NCBI GenBank assembly: GCA_027008885.1
Contig: JALVDQ010000005.1
Location: 1-6,113, forward strand
Source: Thiotrichaceae bacterium
Lineage (GTDB): Bacteria > Pseudomonadota > Gammaproteobacteria > Thiotrichales > Thiotrichaceae
Reading direction: 5' to 3'
DNA: 6,113 nt
Part shown: piece by piece, positions 1 through 6,040 of the stretch
Numbering within the stretch: position 1 is the first letter of the stretch
Layout: each line of letters begins with the position of its first letter
The notes under the pieces: generated by a model
Seen by the model: the letters and a program-made list of their open reading frames with translations, nothing else
What the model was told of the DNA's origin: nothing
Database searches by the model: none
Made by a program: the position numbers and the translations under genes

Positions 1-475
1 GATTGAAACGAAAATTTCAGAATTGTTATAAGGTGAGTTTATCAAGAGAGGCGAATAGCCACTCTATTTAACGAACTTGATAAGCTCAGATTATGATGAT
101 TGTGGGATTTGCAGTCAATTTCTAGTTTTCGGACAGGCTCCTGGATAGCAGTCAAAAATTATATAAAAAAGGGGGGGGGATGGGTGATAAAGCATATGTA
201 GTCTGCATTGCGGATACGAAACGCGGGATGATACGAGATCATAACCATTGCTCCTGTGCTTTGCTCTTCAACCCCAGATTTTGAAAATCCAGTTCTTGGA
301 CAGGCATTGAGCTGTTTCCAGTTGAATCATACAACTAAGTACCCGCTCAAAATTAATCTAACAATTTAATCCCTGTTTTCTGATCTTCTTTGTTATTGCT
401 TTGGTCACATAGTCTTACTATGCTCCCGTTGCAATGCCTTGAATATCAAAAAACAGGAAACGAAATTTTGTTAAA
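1..475. other. Gene-free region downstream of hipA
   Basis: No open reading frame here has a recognisable product or a convincing start. What can be seen, in order: GATTGAAAC at the window edge; a nested inverted repeat (34-88); a motif TTTTCGGACAGGCTCCT (126-142) shared with the end of the repeat element upstream of hipB; an A-tract followed by nine Gs and ATGGGT (153-185), a diverged copy of the dispersed A/G box; a second partial motif copy TTCTTGGACAGGC (293-305); and a short palindrome GATTTTGAAAATC. No tRNA, rRNA or clear terminator for hipA was found. A run of six Ts on the hipA strand (448-453) follows only a weak AT palindrome. Confidence 0.6.
153..185 (+). repeat. Dispersed A/G-box repeat, copy 1 (diverged)
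   Basis: CAAAAATTATATAAAAAA is followed by nine Gs (171-179) and ATGGGT. It matches the boxes at 2192-2222, 5818-5847 and 5918-5948, except that ACAGGGGGG has become an uninterrupted G9 tract. No heptamer array follows this copy. The motif TTTTCGGACAGGCTCCT lies just before it (126-142), whereas in the fuller copy the related motif closes the element about 200 bp after the box. This copy may therefore be a rearranged or degraded element, or the junction of two. Confidence 0.6.
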
Positions 476-1693
476 TTAATTTTGCTTGGGTACTAAATGA
501 GTTCTCGTTAAGTGCCGATTTATTCGACTTGATAAATCATCAGGCAAAGGGTAATCCAGATAATTTTCAAGCCAGTGCTGCCGAGTCTGTTCAACGGTTT
601 CTTTAACTTCCTTTAATACTAAAAACTCAGGAATATGAGCTTTTGCAGCAAGCTTTTTAAAATGGTCGAGATTGATTGCTCCCATGTCTTTTGATCCTGA
701 TAGATTAAGTGCTAACTTGTCATTCGGGATATAAGGAATCGTTGAGACAAAATCATAGGCAGGTGCAAGCTGTGGCACACGACCATCAGGATAAATAAGT
801 GACCAGTTTTTCAAATGCATATCGCCATTGCCAATCAGAATGCTAAACGTCAAGCGCCGAATAAAATCTCTCAGCCCTGTTTCACCTGTTAGTATCCAGA
901 CCATATTTGCCAGATTGGTATAGTTGGCTTTACGGTATTTATCATTAGGATAAACGCCAAAGACCTGTGCAAAATCTTCAATATGGATGCGTTTGCCAGT
1001 TTCACCCCGATCAAAACGTCTCACTGCCAGAGCCTTTGTGCCTGAAAATACACCAAGATCGGGCAAGCCTTTAATATCATCAAGATCAATCAATCTGGTT
1101 TCAGGTACAGGAATCCCAATTTTTTTTGCCATATTCAGCATTGACCATTCGTTTTCCGGAACAGATATGAAATTTTGAGCGGGTAGTTTTACTATCCAGT
1201 TGCCTCCAATACCGCTGACAGGAATAGTCAGTCCTCCCCTGTTATTCAAAAGTGCGGAAAATTTCAGCTGAATCCCCGCCAATGAAAAACGGTATCTGGC
1301 ATCATCTGCTGATGCTTGTTGTATGTCTTCTTTTTTACTGGCAGAAATGCCCGCGCCTTCAAGTGGTTTTATGCTGACTGCACCAGGTAAATCTTCACCT
1401 AATAATTCAATCAGCTTAAATTCACGACCGGCGTTAATACCTCCCTGGGCTGCCAGATAAGTTCTTAAATGCCCTTCTGGCAAAAGGTTGGAAAAGAACG
1501 GAGGTAGTCTGGTTTGTCTTATCTTGGTTTCAGCAATAATAGCGCCTTGCTGAGAAAAAAATGACTGGCTCAAGGTCAGCCTGTGATCATCATTGAGATA
1601 AGACTCATCAAAAGCCAAAAAACTACGCTCGCCAGAAAGTAAGGTGATAGTTCCAATAACACGATTATTCAAATAAACATTAAGAATGTTCAT
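476..1693 (-). CDS. hipA: HipA-type serine/threonine kinase toxin
   Basis: This is a complete 405-residue HipA, the kinase half of a type II toxin-antitoxin pair. Family members phosphorylate cytoplasmic targets (glutamyl-tRNA synthetase for E. coli HipA), halt translation and promote persistence; the target here is unknown. The N-terminal subdomain (about 1-105) carries the family motif FFSNLLPEG (66-74). The kinase core follows. FSLAGIQLK (136-144) is the glycine-rich loop, with S137 at the place of the E. coli autophosphorylated serine. K169 in WIVKLP should contact ATP, and RRFDR lies at 225-229. The catalytic segment GNGDMHLKN has D291 and N296, and D314 in YDF is the metal ligand. The spacings between D291, N296 and D314 equal those in E. 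coli HipA, so the enzyme appears intact. Length is slightly below the E. coli protein (440). The start ATG overlaps the hipB stop (ATGA), with GAGG 10 nt upstream inside hipB. TAA stop. Confidence 0.95.
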   Translation of the reverse strand: MNILNVYLNNRVIGTITLLSGERSFLAFDESYLNDDHRLTLSQSFFSQQGAIIAETKIRQTRLPPFFSNLLPEGHLRTYLAAQGGINAGREFKLIELLGEDLPGAVSIKPLEGAGISASKKEDIQQASADDARYRFSLAGIQLKFSALLNNRGGLTIPVSGIGGNWIVKLPAQNFISVPENEWSMLNMAKKIGIPVPETRLIDLDDIKGLPDLGVFSGTKALAVRRFDRGETGKRIHIEDFAQVFGVYPNDKYRKANYTNLANMVWILTGETGLRDFIRRLTFSILIGNGDMHLKNWSLIYPDGRVPQLAPAYDFVSTIPYIPNDKLALNLSGSKDMGAINLDHFKKLAAKAHIPEFLVLKEVKETVEQTRQHWLENYLDYPLPDDLSSRINRHLTRTHLVPKQN

Positions 1694-1977
1694 AGAGAAT
1701 TATCCTCGTCGTCACTATCAAGCGTCCAAAGTGGTTTTTGTGCATCTTCGCCATTAATCAAAGCCATTACAGCAGGCAGCATGACTCTTGGAACAAGCAC
1801 CAGTTCACTATCCAGCAGGCGTGCCATATCAGTTACCGTAGATAAACGTGGGTCTGTTTTACCACTTTCGATTTTGGAGATATGACTTTGCGGCAGACCC
1901 AGCCTGGCTCCCAGTTCAGCCTGCTTGAGATGTTTATCGGCACGCGCCTGCTTGAGTGATTTTCTTATTTCTTTCAT
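1690..1977 (-). CDS. hipB: HipB-type Xre-family antitoxin and operon repressor
   Basis: This 95-residue protein has an Xre/Cro helix-turn-helix at about residues 6-62, with QAELGARLGLPQSHISKIESG (19-39) as the two DNA-contacting helices. Known HipB proteins dimerise, bind operators ahead of their own operon and hold HipA in an inactive complex. The tail is unusual to the eye: after LPAVMALINGEDAQKPLW (67-84) it ends in acidic residues, D-S-D-D-E-D-N-S-L. W84 may play the HipA-contacting role known for the tryptophan near the end of E. coli HipB (inference). The gene is first in the operon and overlaps hipA by 4 bp, so translational coupling is likely. The start ATG at 1977 is the only in-frame candidate before the helix-turn-helix, and the next upstream in-frame codons reach a stop without an alternative. 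No Shine-Dalgarno sequence is visible ahead of it. Confidence 0.93.
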   Translation of the reverse strand: MKEIRKSLKQARADKHLKQAELGARLGLPQSHISKIESGKTDPRLSTVTDMARLLDSELVLVPRVMLPAVMALINGEDAQKPLWTLDSDDEDNSL

Positions 1978-1987
1978 ATATGTTAGT

Positions 1988-2050
1988 GCATATATTAATA
2001 CTTATTTATATATAATAGCATATATTATGTATAAGGATTTGGGATTTCAA
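1988..2050 (-). promoter_or_regulatory. hipBA promoter with two operator-like direct repeats
   Basis: On the minus strand TTGAAA (2050-2045), a 17-bp spacer and TAATAT (2027-2022) form a good sigma-70 promoter, predicting a leader of roughly 35-40 nt before hipB. The -10 lies inside TAATATATGC (2027-2018). This exact decamer recurs at 1997-1988, 30 bp away or about three helical turns. A related TAACATATATG follows (1986-1976) and runs into the start codon. Repeats over the -10 and in the leader are what an autorepressing HipB would need. The stretch is strongly AT-rich, so some of the repetition could be compositional. The E. coli-type TATCC..GGATA operator is not present. Confidence 0.55.
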
Positions 2051-2089
2051 CAGCGGTTTGATCAGTAGCGCAGAGAGCCGCAGAGTTCA

Positions 2090-2128
2090 CAAACGAGGAT
2101 AATGTGCAAACGAGGAGAATGTGCAAAC
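2090..2128. repeat. 17-bp tandem duplication
   Basis: CAAACGAGGATAATGTG (2090-2106) is followed directly by CAAACGAGGAGAATGTG (2107-2123) and a partial third unit CAAAC (2124-2128). The two full units differ at one base. The repeat lies upstream of the hipB promoter and outside the -35. No function can be assigned; a local slippage duplication is the simplest explanation. Confidence 0.8.
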
Positions 2129-2191
2129 AAAAAGTGTACTGAATATTAATCAGTGTTCCCGTGTTTCGTTCCTCAACACAGGCTGACTACG

Positions 2192-2227
2192 CAAAAATAT
2201 ATAAAAAACAGGGGGGATGGGTGTATC
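2192..2227 (+). repeat. Dispersed A/G-box repeat, copy 2 (fullest element)
   Basis: The box reads CAAAAATATATAAAAAACAG, five more Gs, ATGGGT and GTATC, leading straight into the heptamer array. The 31 bp at 2192-2222 differ at a single base from 5918-5948. The 34 bp at 2204-2237, including the first heptamers, are identical to 5829-5862. Such identity between non-coding sites 3.6 kb apart shows a dispersed repeat family rather than chance. Confidence 0.85.
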
Positions 2228-2336
<109 letters not shown>

Positions 2337-2391
2337 TTGGTGGAGTTTACGCAAGCAACCAGATTCGATTGCTTGCGCAAAGCTACACCAA
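2337..2391. repeat. Imperfect inverted repeat (stem-loop) after pilR
   Basis: The left arm TTGGTGGAGTTTACGCAAGCAA (2337-2358) and right arm (2369-2391, TTGCTTGCG...CACCAA) pair over about 20 bp around a 10-nt centre. There is a perfect 9-bp inner stem (CGCAAGCAA with TTGCTTGCG) and a 6-bp TTGGTG/CACCAA outer stem. On the minus strand it begins about 30 nt after the pilR stop, so it could end or protect pilR mRNA. No T-run follows it, so it is not a standard intrinsic terminator. It lies inside the repeat element and may belong to it. Confidence 0.65.
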
Positions 2392-2406
2392 CCCTGCTAA
2401 CTCATA

Positions 2407-2423
2407 TTCTCGGATAGGCTCCT
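2407..2423 (+). repeat. Terminal motif of the repeat element, overlapping the pilR stop
   Basis: TTCTCGGATAGGCTCCT matches 126-142 at 15 of 17 positions in the same orientation, and a shorter copy TTCTTGGACAGGC lies at 293-305. The motif shares its last two bases with the pilR stop codon (TAG, minus strand 2424-2422). It has the look of an element boundary. No matching inverted copy was found at the other end, so a classical terminal inverted repeat is not shown. Confidence 0.55.
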
Positions 2424-3819
2424 AATTCACTTCATCCAGTTCATATTTCTTTATGCGGTAACGTAGTTGCCTAAATGTCATTCCGAGTTTTTTGGCGGCT
2501 GCGGTGCGATTCCATCTTGTCTGGTTTAATGCGGCGAGTATTTCTTCTCTTTCATTTTGTGGCATCCGGCTTTTATAGTTTGTTTGCCCTGATGTTGTTC
2601 CTGTAAATTTTTCGTTTTCCTTTAACAGCGAGTCGGGGGTGTGAATGACTCTGGTTTCGCGTGGCAGTTGCAAATCATCCGGTTCAATATATTCTCCATC
2701 CGCGAGTGTGCAGGCGCGTTCCAGTATGTTTTCGAGTTCCCGTACATTTCCCGGGAAGGGGTAGTTGAGCAGCGCGTTGATGGATTGCTGCGAGAGTTTG
2801 GCTTTGGGCAGTTGCCAGCGTTTTGCAATTAATTCCAGAAAGTGTTCTGCTAACAGTAAAATATCATCGCCGCGTGCTTTTAGCGAGGGGACGTTTAGTT
2901 TGATGACGTTGAGGCGGTAGTATAAATCCTGTCTGAAATTGCCTTTTTCGACTTCGAGTTCCAGATTTTTATGCGTGGCGCTTAAGATGCGGGTGTCAAT
3001 GGCGATTTCTTCAACGCCTCCAACGGCTTTTATTGCTTTTTCCTGAATCGCGCGCAGCAGTTTTACCTGCATACTTAATGGCAGGTCGGCAACTTCATCG
3101 AGAAATAATGTGCCATGGTTGGCGGCTTCAAAAAGACCGATTTTATCTTCAATGGCGCCCGTAAAACTGCCTTTTTTGTGCCCAAAAAATTCACTTTCCA
3201 TGAGTGTTTCAGGGATGGCACCGCAGTTTACAGGGATAAAGGCGCCACTTGCATGAGGTCCCTGGGAGTGAATCTGTTTTGCGACCAGCTCTTTTCCGGT
3301 GCCTGATTCTCCATGAATAAAGACGGGTGCCTGGCTTCTGGCAAGTTTTGCAATGGTGTTTTTAAGTTCCTGAATGGCGGGTGATTTGCCAATGATTGGG
3401 CTGGATTCCTGCTGCACAGATTTAGCTACCGGTGCAGGTGTTTCATTATCTTCGGAAAGCTTGAGTGCAGTTTGCACCAGATCACGCAGTTTTTTCAGGT
3501 CAACCGGTTTTGAGACAAAATCATAGGCACCCGCCTTGAGTGCCTCAACAGCGGCTTCCATGCTGCCAAAAGCGGTTATTACGGCAACCGGAAGGTTGGG
3601 TTGTTCACGCTGGATATAGCGCACAATATCAAAGCCTGTACCGTCGGGTAATTTCATGTCGGTAAGGCATAAATCAGGCTTAAAATTTTGTATCTGCAGC
3701 AGTGCATCCTTGACGGTGCCAGCGGTTGCTGTTTCCAGACCCATGCGCAGCAGTGTTAACTCCAGTAATTCACGAATATCTGGCTCGTCGTCAATAACTA
3801 AAACTCGTTGTTGTCTCAT
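2422..3819 (-). CDS. pilR: PilR-type sigma-54-dependent response regulator
   Basis: This 465-residue NtrC-family activator is the partner of the PilS kinase encoded just upstream. In relatives PilR binds ahead of pilA and drives sigma-54 transcription of type IV pilin. The receiver domain (about 4-120) has acidic pocket D10-D11, phosphoacceptor D54, T82 and K104. The AAA+ domain (about 141-380) has Walker A GESGTGKE (170-177), the sigma-54-contacting loop as GSFTGA (217-222) rather than the commoner GAFTGA, Walker B GTLFLDEV (236-243), and FRQDLYYRLN (295-304) with the arginine finger. The Fis-type helix-turn-helix is at about 424-460 (RTAAAKKLGMTFRQLRYRIKK). Length is normal. Start ATG with only a weak AGAG 10 nt upstream; the 60-bp gap from pilS is very AT-rich. 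The partner assignment rests on adjacency and domain order; a generic NtrC-like regulator is the alternative. Confidence 0.93.
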   Translation of the reverse strand: MRQQRVLVIDDEPDIRELLELTLLRMGLETATAGTVKDALLQIQNFKPDLCLTDMKLPDGTGFDIVRYIQREQPNLPVAVITAFGSMEAAVEALKAGAYDFVSKPVDLKKLRDLVQTALKLSEDNETPAPVAKSVQQESSPIIGKSPAIQELKNTIAKLARSQAPVFIHGESGTGKELVAKQIHSQGPHASGAFIPVNCGAIPETLMESEFFGHKKGSFTGAIEDKIGLFEAANHGTLFLDEVADLPLSMQVKLLRAIQEKAIKAVGGVEEIAIDTRILSATHKNLELEVEKGNFRQDLYYRLNVIKLNVPSLKARGDDILLLAEHFLELIAKRWQLPKAKLSQQSINALLNYPFPGNVRELENILERACTLADGEYIEPDDLQLPRETRVIHTPDSLLKENEKFTGTTSGQTNYKSRMPQNEREEILAALNQTRWNRTAAAKKLGMTFRQLRYRIKKYELDEVN

Positions 3820-3879
3820 TCTTAAATTACTCTATTTTTATTTTTTATAAATTGGTTGGATTTGTTTAAATATTGGTAT

Positions 3880-5541
3880 TCAGGTTTCCAGGCTGGTTTG
3901 TGAAAAAACAATGCGGAAGCAGCTACCGCCTGCGGGCAGTTTTACATACTCCAGACTGGCACCATTGCTGAGGCAAAGCTCGCGCGCCATAAACAAACCC
4001 AGACCCGTGCCATCGCGTCCCTTGGTGCTGGTTGTGAAAAACGGTTCAAACAGCCGGTCAATATGTCGATTGGGTACGCCTTTGCCGTTATCAATAATAT
4101 TCAACATAATATCGCGTGTATGGCGGGGATGATTGCCCTGAATATCAATACGCAGGTCACTTACATTTTCTTTGGCGTATTTTTCCGCGTTGCGGCATAA
4201 ATTCCACATTACCTGGTGCAAGTGCGTGGGATCAAACTGGATGCAGGCGTTGGGTACATCCAGAAATAGTCCAATCTGGTGCTTTTTCAGGGAGGATTGC
4301 ACAATAAAGTCTTTGATAAACTCGTTTAGCCAGAGTTTAAGGCGGATGTTTTCACGCTTTGGATTGCTTTTCCGCGACAGGTTCAAAACACTTTCAATGG
4401 TGCCATTCATGCGCTTTGAGTTTGACTGAATGATTTGAATCATGCGCTCATCGGCTTTATCAAGGGAAGGTGATTCGGATAGCAACTGCGCCGCATGGCT
4501 GATTGCGCCCAGCGGATTGCGTATTTCATGTGCGATATTGGCGGTCAACTGCCCCAGGGATGCCATTTTCACATCCTGCTGTTTCTCTCGCTGCACGCGT
4601 GTATCATCCAGATACATCAAAACTACGCCCTGGTTTCTGACCCCCAGTTGAGACAGGCGCATGGTAAACTCGGTTGTTTTCCAGTGTTTGATGTCATAGC
4701 TAACAACCTTGGGCGAAATATTTTTTAGCCAGAATTTCAAGTGTGCATTTAATTCAGGTGCAAATTCCCCCAGAGTCTGGTCGCGCCAGTCGTCGGGGCG
4801 ACCCAGCATATCCCAGGCTGTGGGGTTTAAGTGCTTGATGCGTGCTGTCTGGTCAAGAACAATAATGCCGGTTTGCAGTTGATCCAGAATGGACTGGTTT
4901 AACTGTGACAGGTTTGCCAGATCAATCCCCCGTCGCTTTGCCAGCTCGGCGGTTTTTGAGGCGCGTTCAAACCAGCTACCCGCGAGCCAGGAAATGACCA
5001 TAATAAACAATGACAAAACACCGATATGAAAAATTTCAAAACTGCGGTTCTCTCCCTTCATCTGAAAATATATTTCAAGACTGAGGAGTGAAATGACAGT
5101 CAGCGCGGAAAGTAACAGTGAGGCTTGTCCCGGCTGTAGAATGCTCGGCAGAATAACCGGCAGCAGGAGTAAAATTCCCAGCCCTGAATTTAAACCATGA
5201 TTGGCAAACACAATGGAAAGCAAAAAACAAATATCAATAATGGCTTGCAGGAAAAGTTGAACACTAAAGCCAGGCTTGTGAAAATGTGTGCTGAACACGC
5301 AAAGCACGGCAAAAATCAGGTAGACATTGGTGCTAACCGAGAAGATTCGTGACTCCAGTGGCTCAAGCATGGTCTGAGTGTACTGGGTCATTCCCAGAAC
5401 CAGAATGATTCCGGCGAGGATTAGGCGATAAATGCTATAAAGTTGTAACGGGCTCCACAGGTCGGCGCCGATTACCAGTTTGGACGTAAGAGAAAAATCT
5501 CTGTCTTCTATAGCTCCCGTCTCGCGTGTTCCAAACTGCAA
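3880..5541 (-). CDS. pilS: PilS-type membrane sensor histidine kinase
   Basis: This 553-residue protein begins with a hydrophobic sensor region of about six transmembrane helices (roughly 36-55, 71-87, 93-113, 118-137, 139-158, 170-191), as in PilS. A coiled linker and a PAS-like domain follow (about 210-315, LDQLQTGIIVLDQTARIKHLN). Then comes the HisKA segment with phosphoacceptor H338 (IAHEIRNPLG), and the ATPase domain with N box NLCRNAEKYA (447-456), G1 DNGKGVP (484-490), and G2 GTGLGL (511-516). All catalytic motifs are intact. In Pseudomonas PilS senses pilin in the membrane and controls PilR phosphorylation. The chosen start is TTG at 5541, with AAGGGG and TAAGG on the minus strand 10 and 4 nt upstream. 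No ATG occurs until residue 51, inside the first helix, so the TTG start is preferred. It overlaps the preceding gene by 34 bp. Confidence 0.93.
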   Translation of the reverse strand: MQFGTRETGAIEDRDFSLTSKLVIGADLWSPLQLYSIYRLILAGIILVLGMTQYTQTMLEPLESRIFSVSTNVYLIFAVLCVFSTHFHKPGFSVQLFLQAIIDICFLLSIVFANHGLNSGLGILLLLPVILPSILQPGQASLLLSALTVISLLSLEIYFQMKGENRSFEIFHIGVLSLFIMVISWLAGSWFERASKTAELAKRRGIDLANLSQLNQSILDQLQTGIIVLDQTARIKHLNPTAWDMLGRPDDWRDQTLGEFAPELNAHLKFWLKNISPKVVSYDIKHWKTTEFTMRLSQLGVRNQGVVLMYLDDTRVQREKQQDVKMASLGQLTANIAHEIRNPLGAISHAAQLLSESPSLDKADERMIQIIQSNSKRMNGTIESVLNLSRKSNPKRENIRLKLWLNEFIKDFIVQSSLKKHQIGLFLDVPNACIQFDPTHLHQVMWNLCRNAEKYAKENVSDLRIDIQGNHPRHTRDIMLNIIDNGKGVPNRHIDRLFEPFFTTSTKGRDGTGLGLFMARELCLSNGASLEYVKLPAGGSCFRIVFSQTSLET

Positions 5542-5747
5542 AATACCTTATCCCCTTGTTTTATTGCTTCTTTTTCTGGAATATGCAAACCACAATGTAG
5601 ACACTTCACCATATTGTCGGCGCTGTCTGCTTTGACATTGCTGTCTTTTTTTAATTTTTTGAGTGGTTCATCCAGTCGTGTTCTAATCAATTTTACTACA
5701 TAGAAGCTGACTGCAAGCAGAACAAGGTAAAAAAATATGCGTCCCAT
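5508..5747 (-). CDS. Small PP0621-like membrane protein with C-terminal zinc-ribbon-like motif
   Basis: This 79-residue protein has one N-terminal transmembrane segment (about 4-20, FFYLVLLAVSFYVVKL), a basic, charged linker (22-46) and a C-terminal metal-binding-like module, CLHC (C49, C52) followed by FCSLEH (C70, H74). The arrangement C-x2-C-x17-C-x3-H suggests zinc binding. Genes of this shape, annotated as PP0621 family, sit directly upstream of pilS in many gammaproteobacteria; their role is unknown. The inner membrane with the zinc module in the cytoplasm is the likely topology from the positive charges after the helix. It overlaps pilS by 34 bp, so the two are probably co-transcribed and may be translationally coupled. 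ATG start with a weak GAGA 9 nt upstream, TAG stop. Family assignment is from memory of the pattern, not from a search. Confidence 0.82.
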   Translation of the reverse strand: MGRIFFYLVLLAVSFYVVKLIRTRLDEPLKKLKKDSNVKADSADNMVKCLHCGLHIPEKEAIKQGDKVFCSLEHARREL

Positions 5748-5789
5748 AAGGAAAAATCTCGCTGAGTGTTATGTTTATATGAATATAAG

Positions 5790-5820
5790 ATTATACTCCG
5801 TGTAATCAAGAGATACCCAA
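5790..5820 (-). promoter_or_regulatory. Possible promoter of the PP0621-pilS-pilR cluster
   Basis: A perfect minus-strand TATAAT lies at 5795-5790, about 43 bp upstream of the start codon. The best -35 candidate, TTGGGT (5820-5815), is 19 bp away, longer than ideal, and is made by the edge of repeat copy 3. The -10 is convincing and the -35 is weak, so an activator or a different sigma factor may be involved. Confidence 0.4.
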
Positions 5821-5894
5821 AAAGTATCAAAAACAGGGGGGATGGGTGTATCAGAGGACAGAAGACAGAAGACAGAAGACTGAGGACAGAGGAT
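5818..5894 (+). repeat. Dispersed A/G-box repeat, copy 3, with six heptamers
   Basis: The box at 5818-5847 reads CAAAAAGTATCAAAAACAG, five more Gs and ATGGGT. GTATC follows, then AGAGGAC, AGAAGAC x3, TGAGGAC, AGAGGAT (5853-5894). The first 34 bp from 5829 are identical to copy 2. Compared with copy 2 the array is shorter, lacks the GGGT units and is not followed by the hairpin. Confidence 0.85.
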
Positions 5895-5917
5895 GTAATT
5901 GCACAACTGTTTAAATA

Positions 5918-5948
5918 CAAAAATATGTAAAAAACAGGGGGGATGGGT
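5918..5948 (+). repeat. Dispersed A/G-box repeat, copy 4, without array
   Basis: This copy differs from copy 2 (2192-2222) at one base in 31, but no heptamers follow. Instead it continues TAATTGCCTAACTTTCTCGGCAT, partly resembling the CTAACTCATATTCTCGGATA that closes copy 2. It may therefore be an internally deleted copy missing the array and hairpin. Confidence 0.8.
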
Positions 5949-6007
5949 AATTGCCTAACTTTCTCGGCATTTTTCAAATAGTTCGTCTATGATTCAGATA
6001 AAACGTA

Positions 6008-6021
6008 TTATTGATCAATAA
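6008..6021. promoter_or_regulatory. 14-bp perfect palindrome upstream of sucC
   Basis: TTATTGATCAATAA is perfectly self-complementary and ends 19 bp before the sucC start. It overlaps a possible -10 (TATTAT, 6006-6011) that pairs only poorly with TTCGTC 18 bp upstream. The position suits an operator for a dimeric regulator. TTGATCAA contains FNR/CRP-like half-sites but without the usual central spacing, so no regulator is named. Confidence 0.3.
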
Positions 6022-6040
6022 ACCATGAGAAAAAATCAAA

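Larger units (their letters stand above)
5748..6040. other. Divergent intergenic region between the pilS cluster and sucC
   Basis: This region carries the probable promoter of the PP0621-like gene (near 5790-5820), two successive copies of the A/G-box repeat (5818-5847 and 5918-5948), one with six heptamers, and an upstream region for sucC ending in a 14-bp palindrome. A 93-codon minus-strand frame across it is repeat-derived: it again spells a P-P-V-F-Y-I-F-L stretch from the A/G box. It is judged non-coding. Confidence 0.65.

Noticed and set aside
447..475. Possible hipA intrinsic terminator
   Set aside because: An AT-only imperfect palindrome with no loop precedes a T6 run on the minus strand. 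It lacks a stable GC stem.
742..761. 20-bp identity between hipA (742-761) and pilR (3510-3529)
   Set aside because: Both encode A-Y-D-F-V-S at a functionally expected place (metal-binding aspartate in HipA, end of the receiver domain in PilR) and happen to use the same codons. Flanks do not match, so it is coincidence rather than a repeat.
2337..2391. Integron attC-like site
   Set aside because: The inverted repeat lacks the RYYYAAC/GTTRRRY core pair and the usual asymmetric unpaired bases, and no integrase or cassette context is present.
5696..5977. 93-codon minus-strand frame upstream of and overlapping the PP0621-like gene
   Set aside because: It is built mainly from repeat copies 3 and 4 and then runs into a real gene in another frame. 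No family resemblance.
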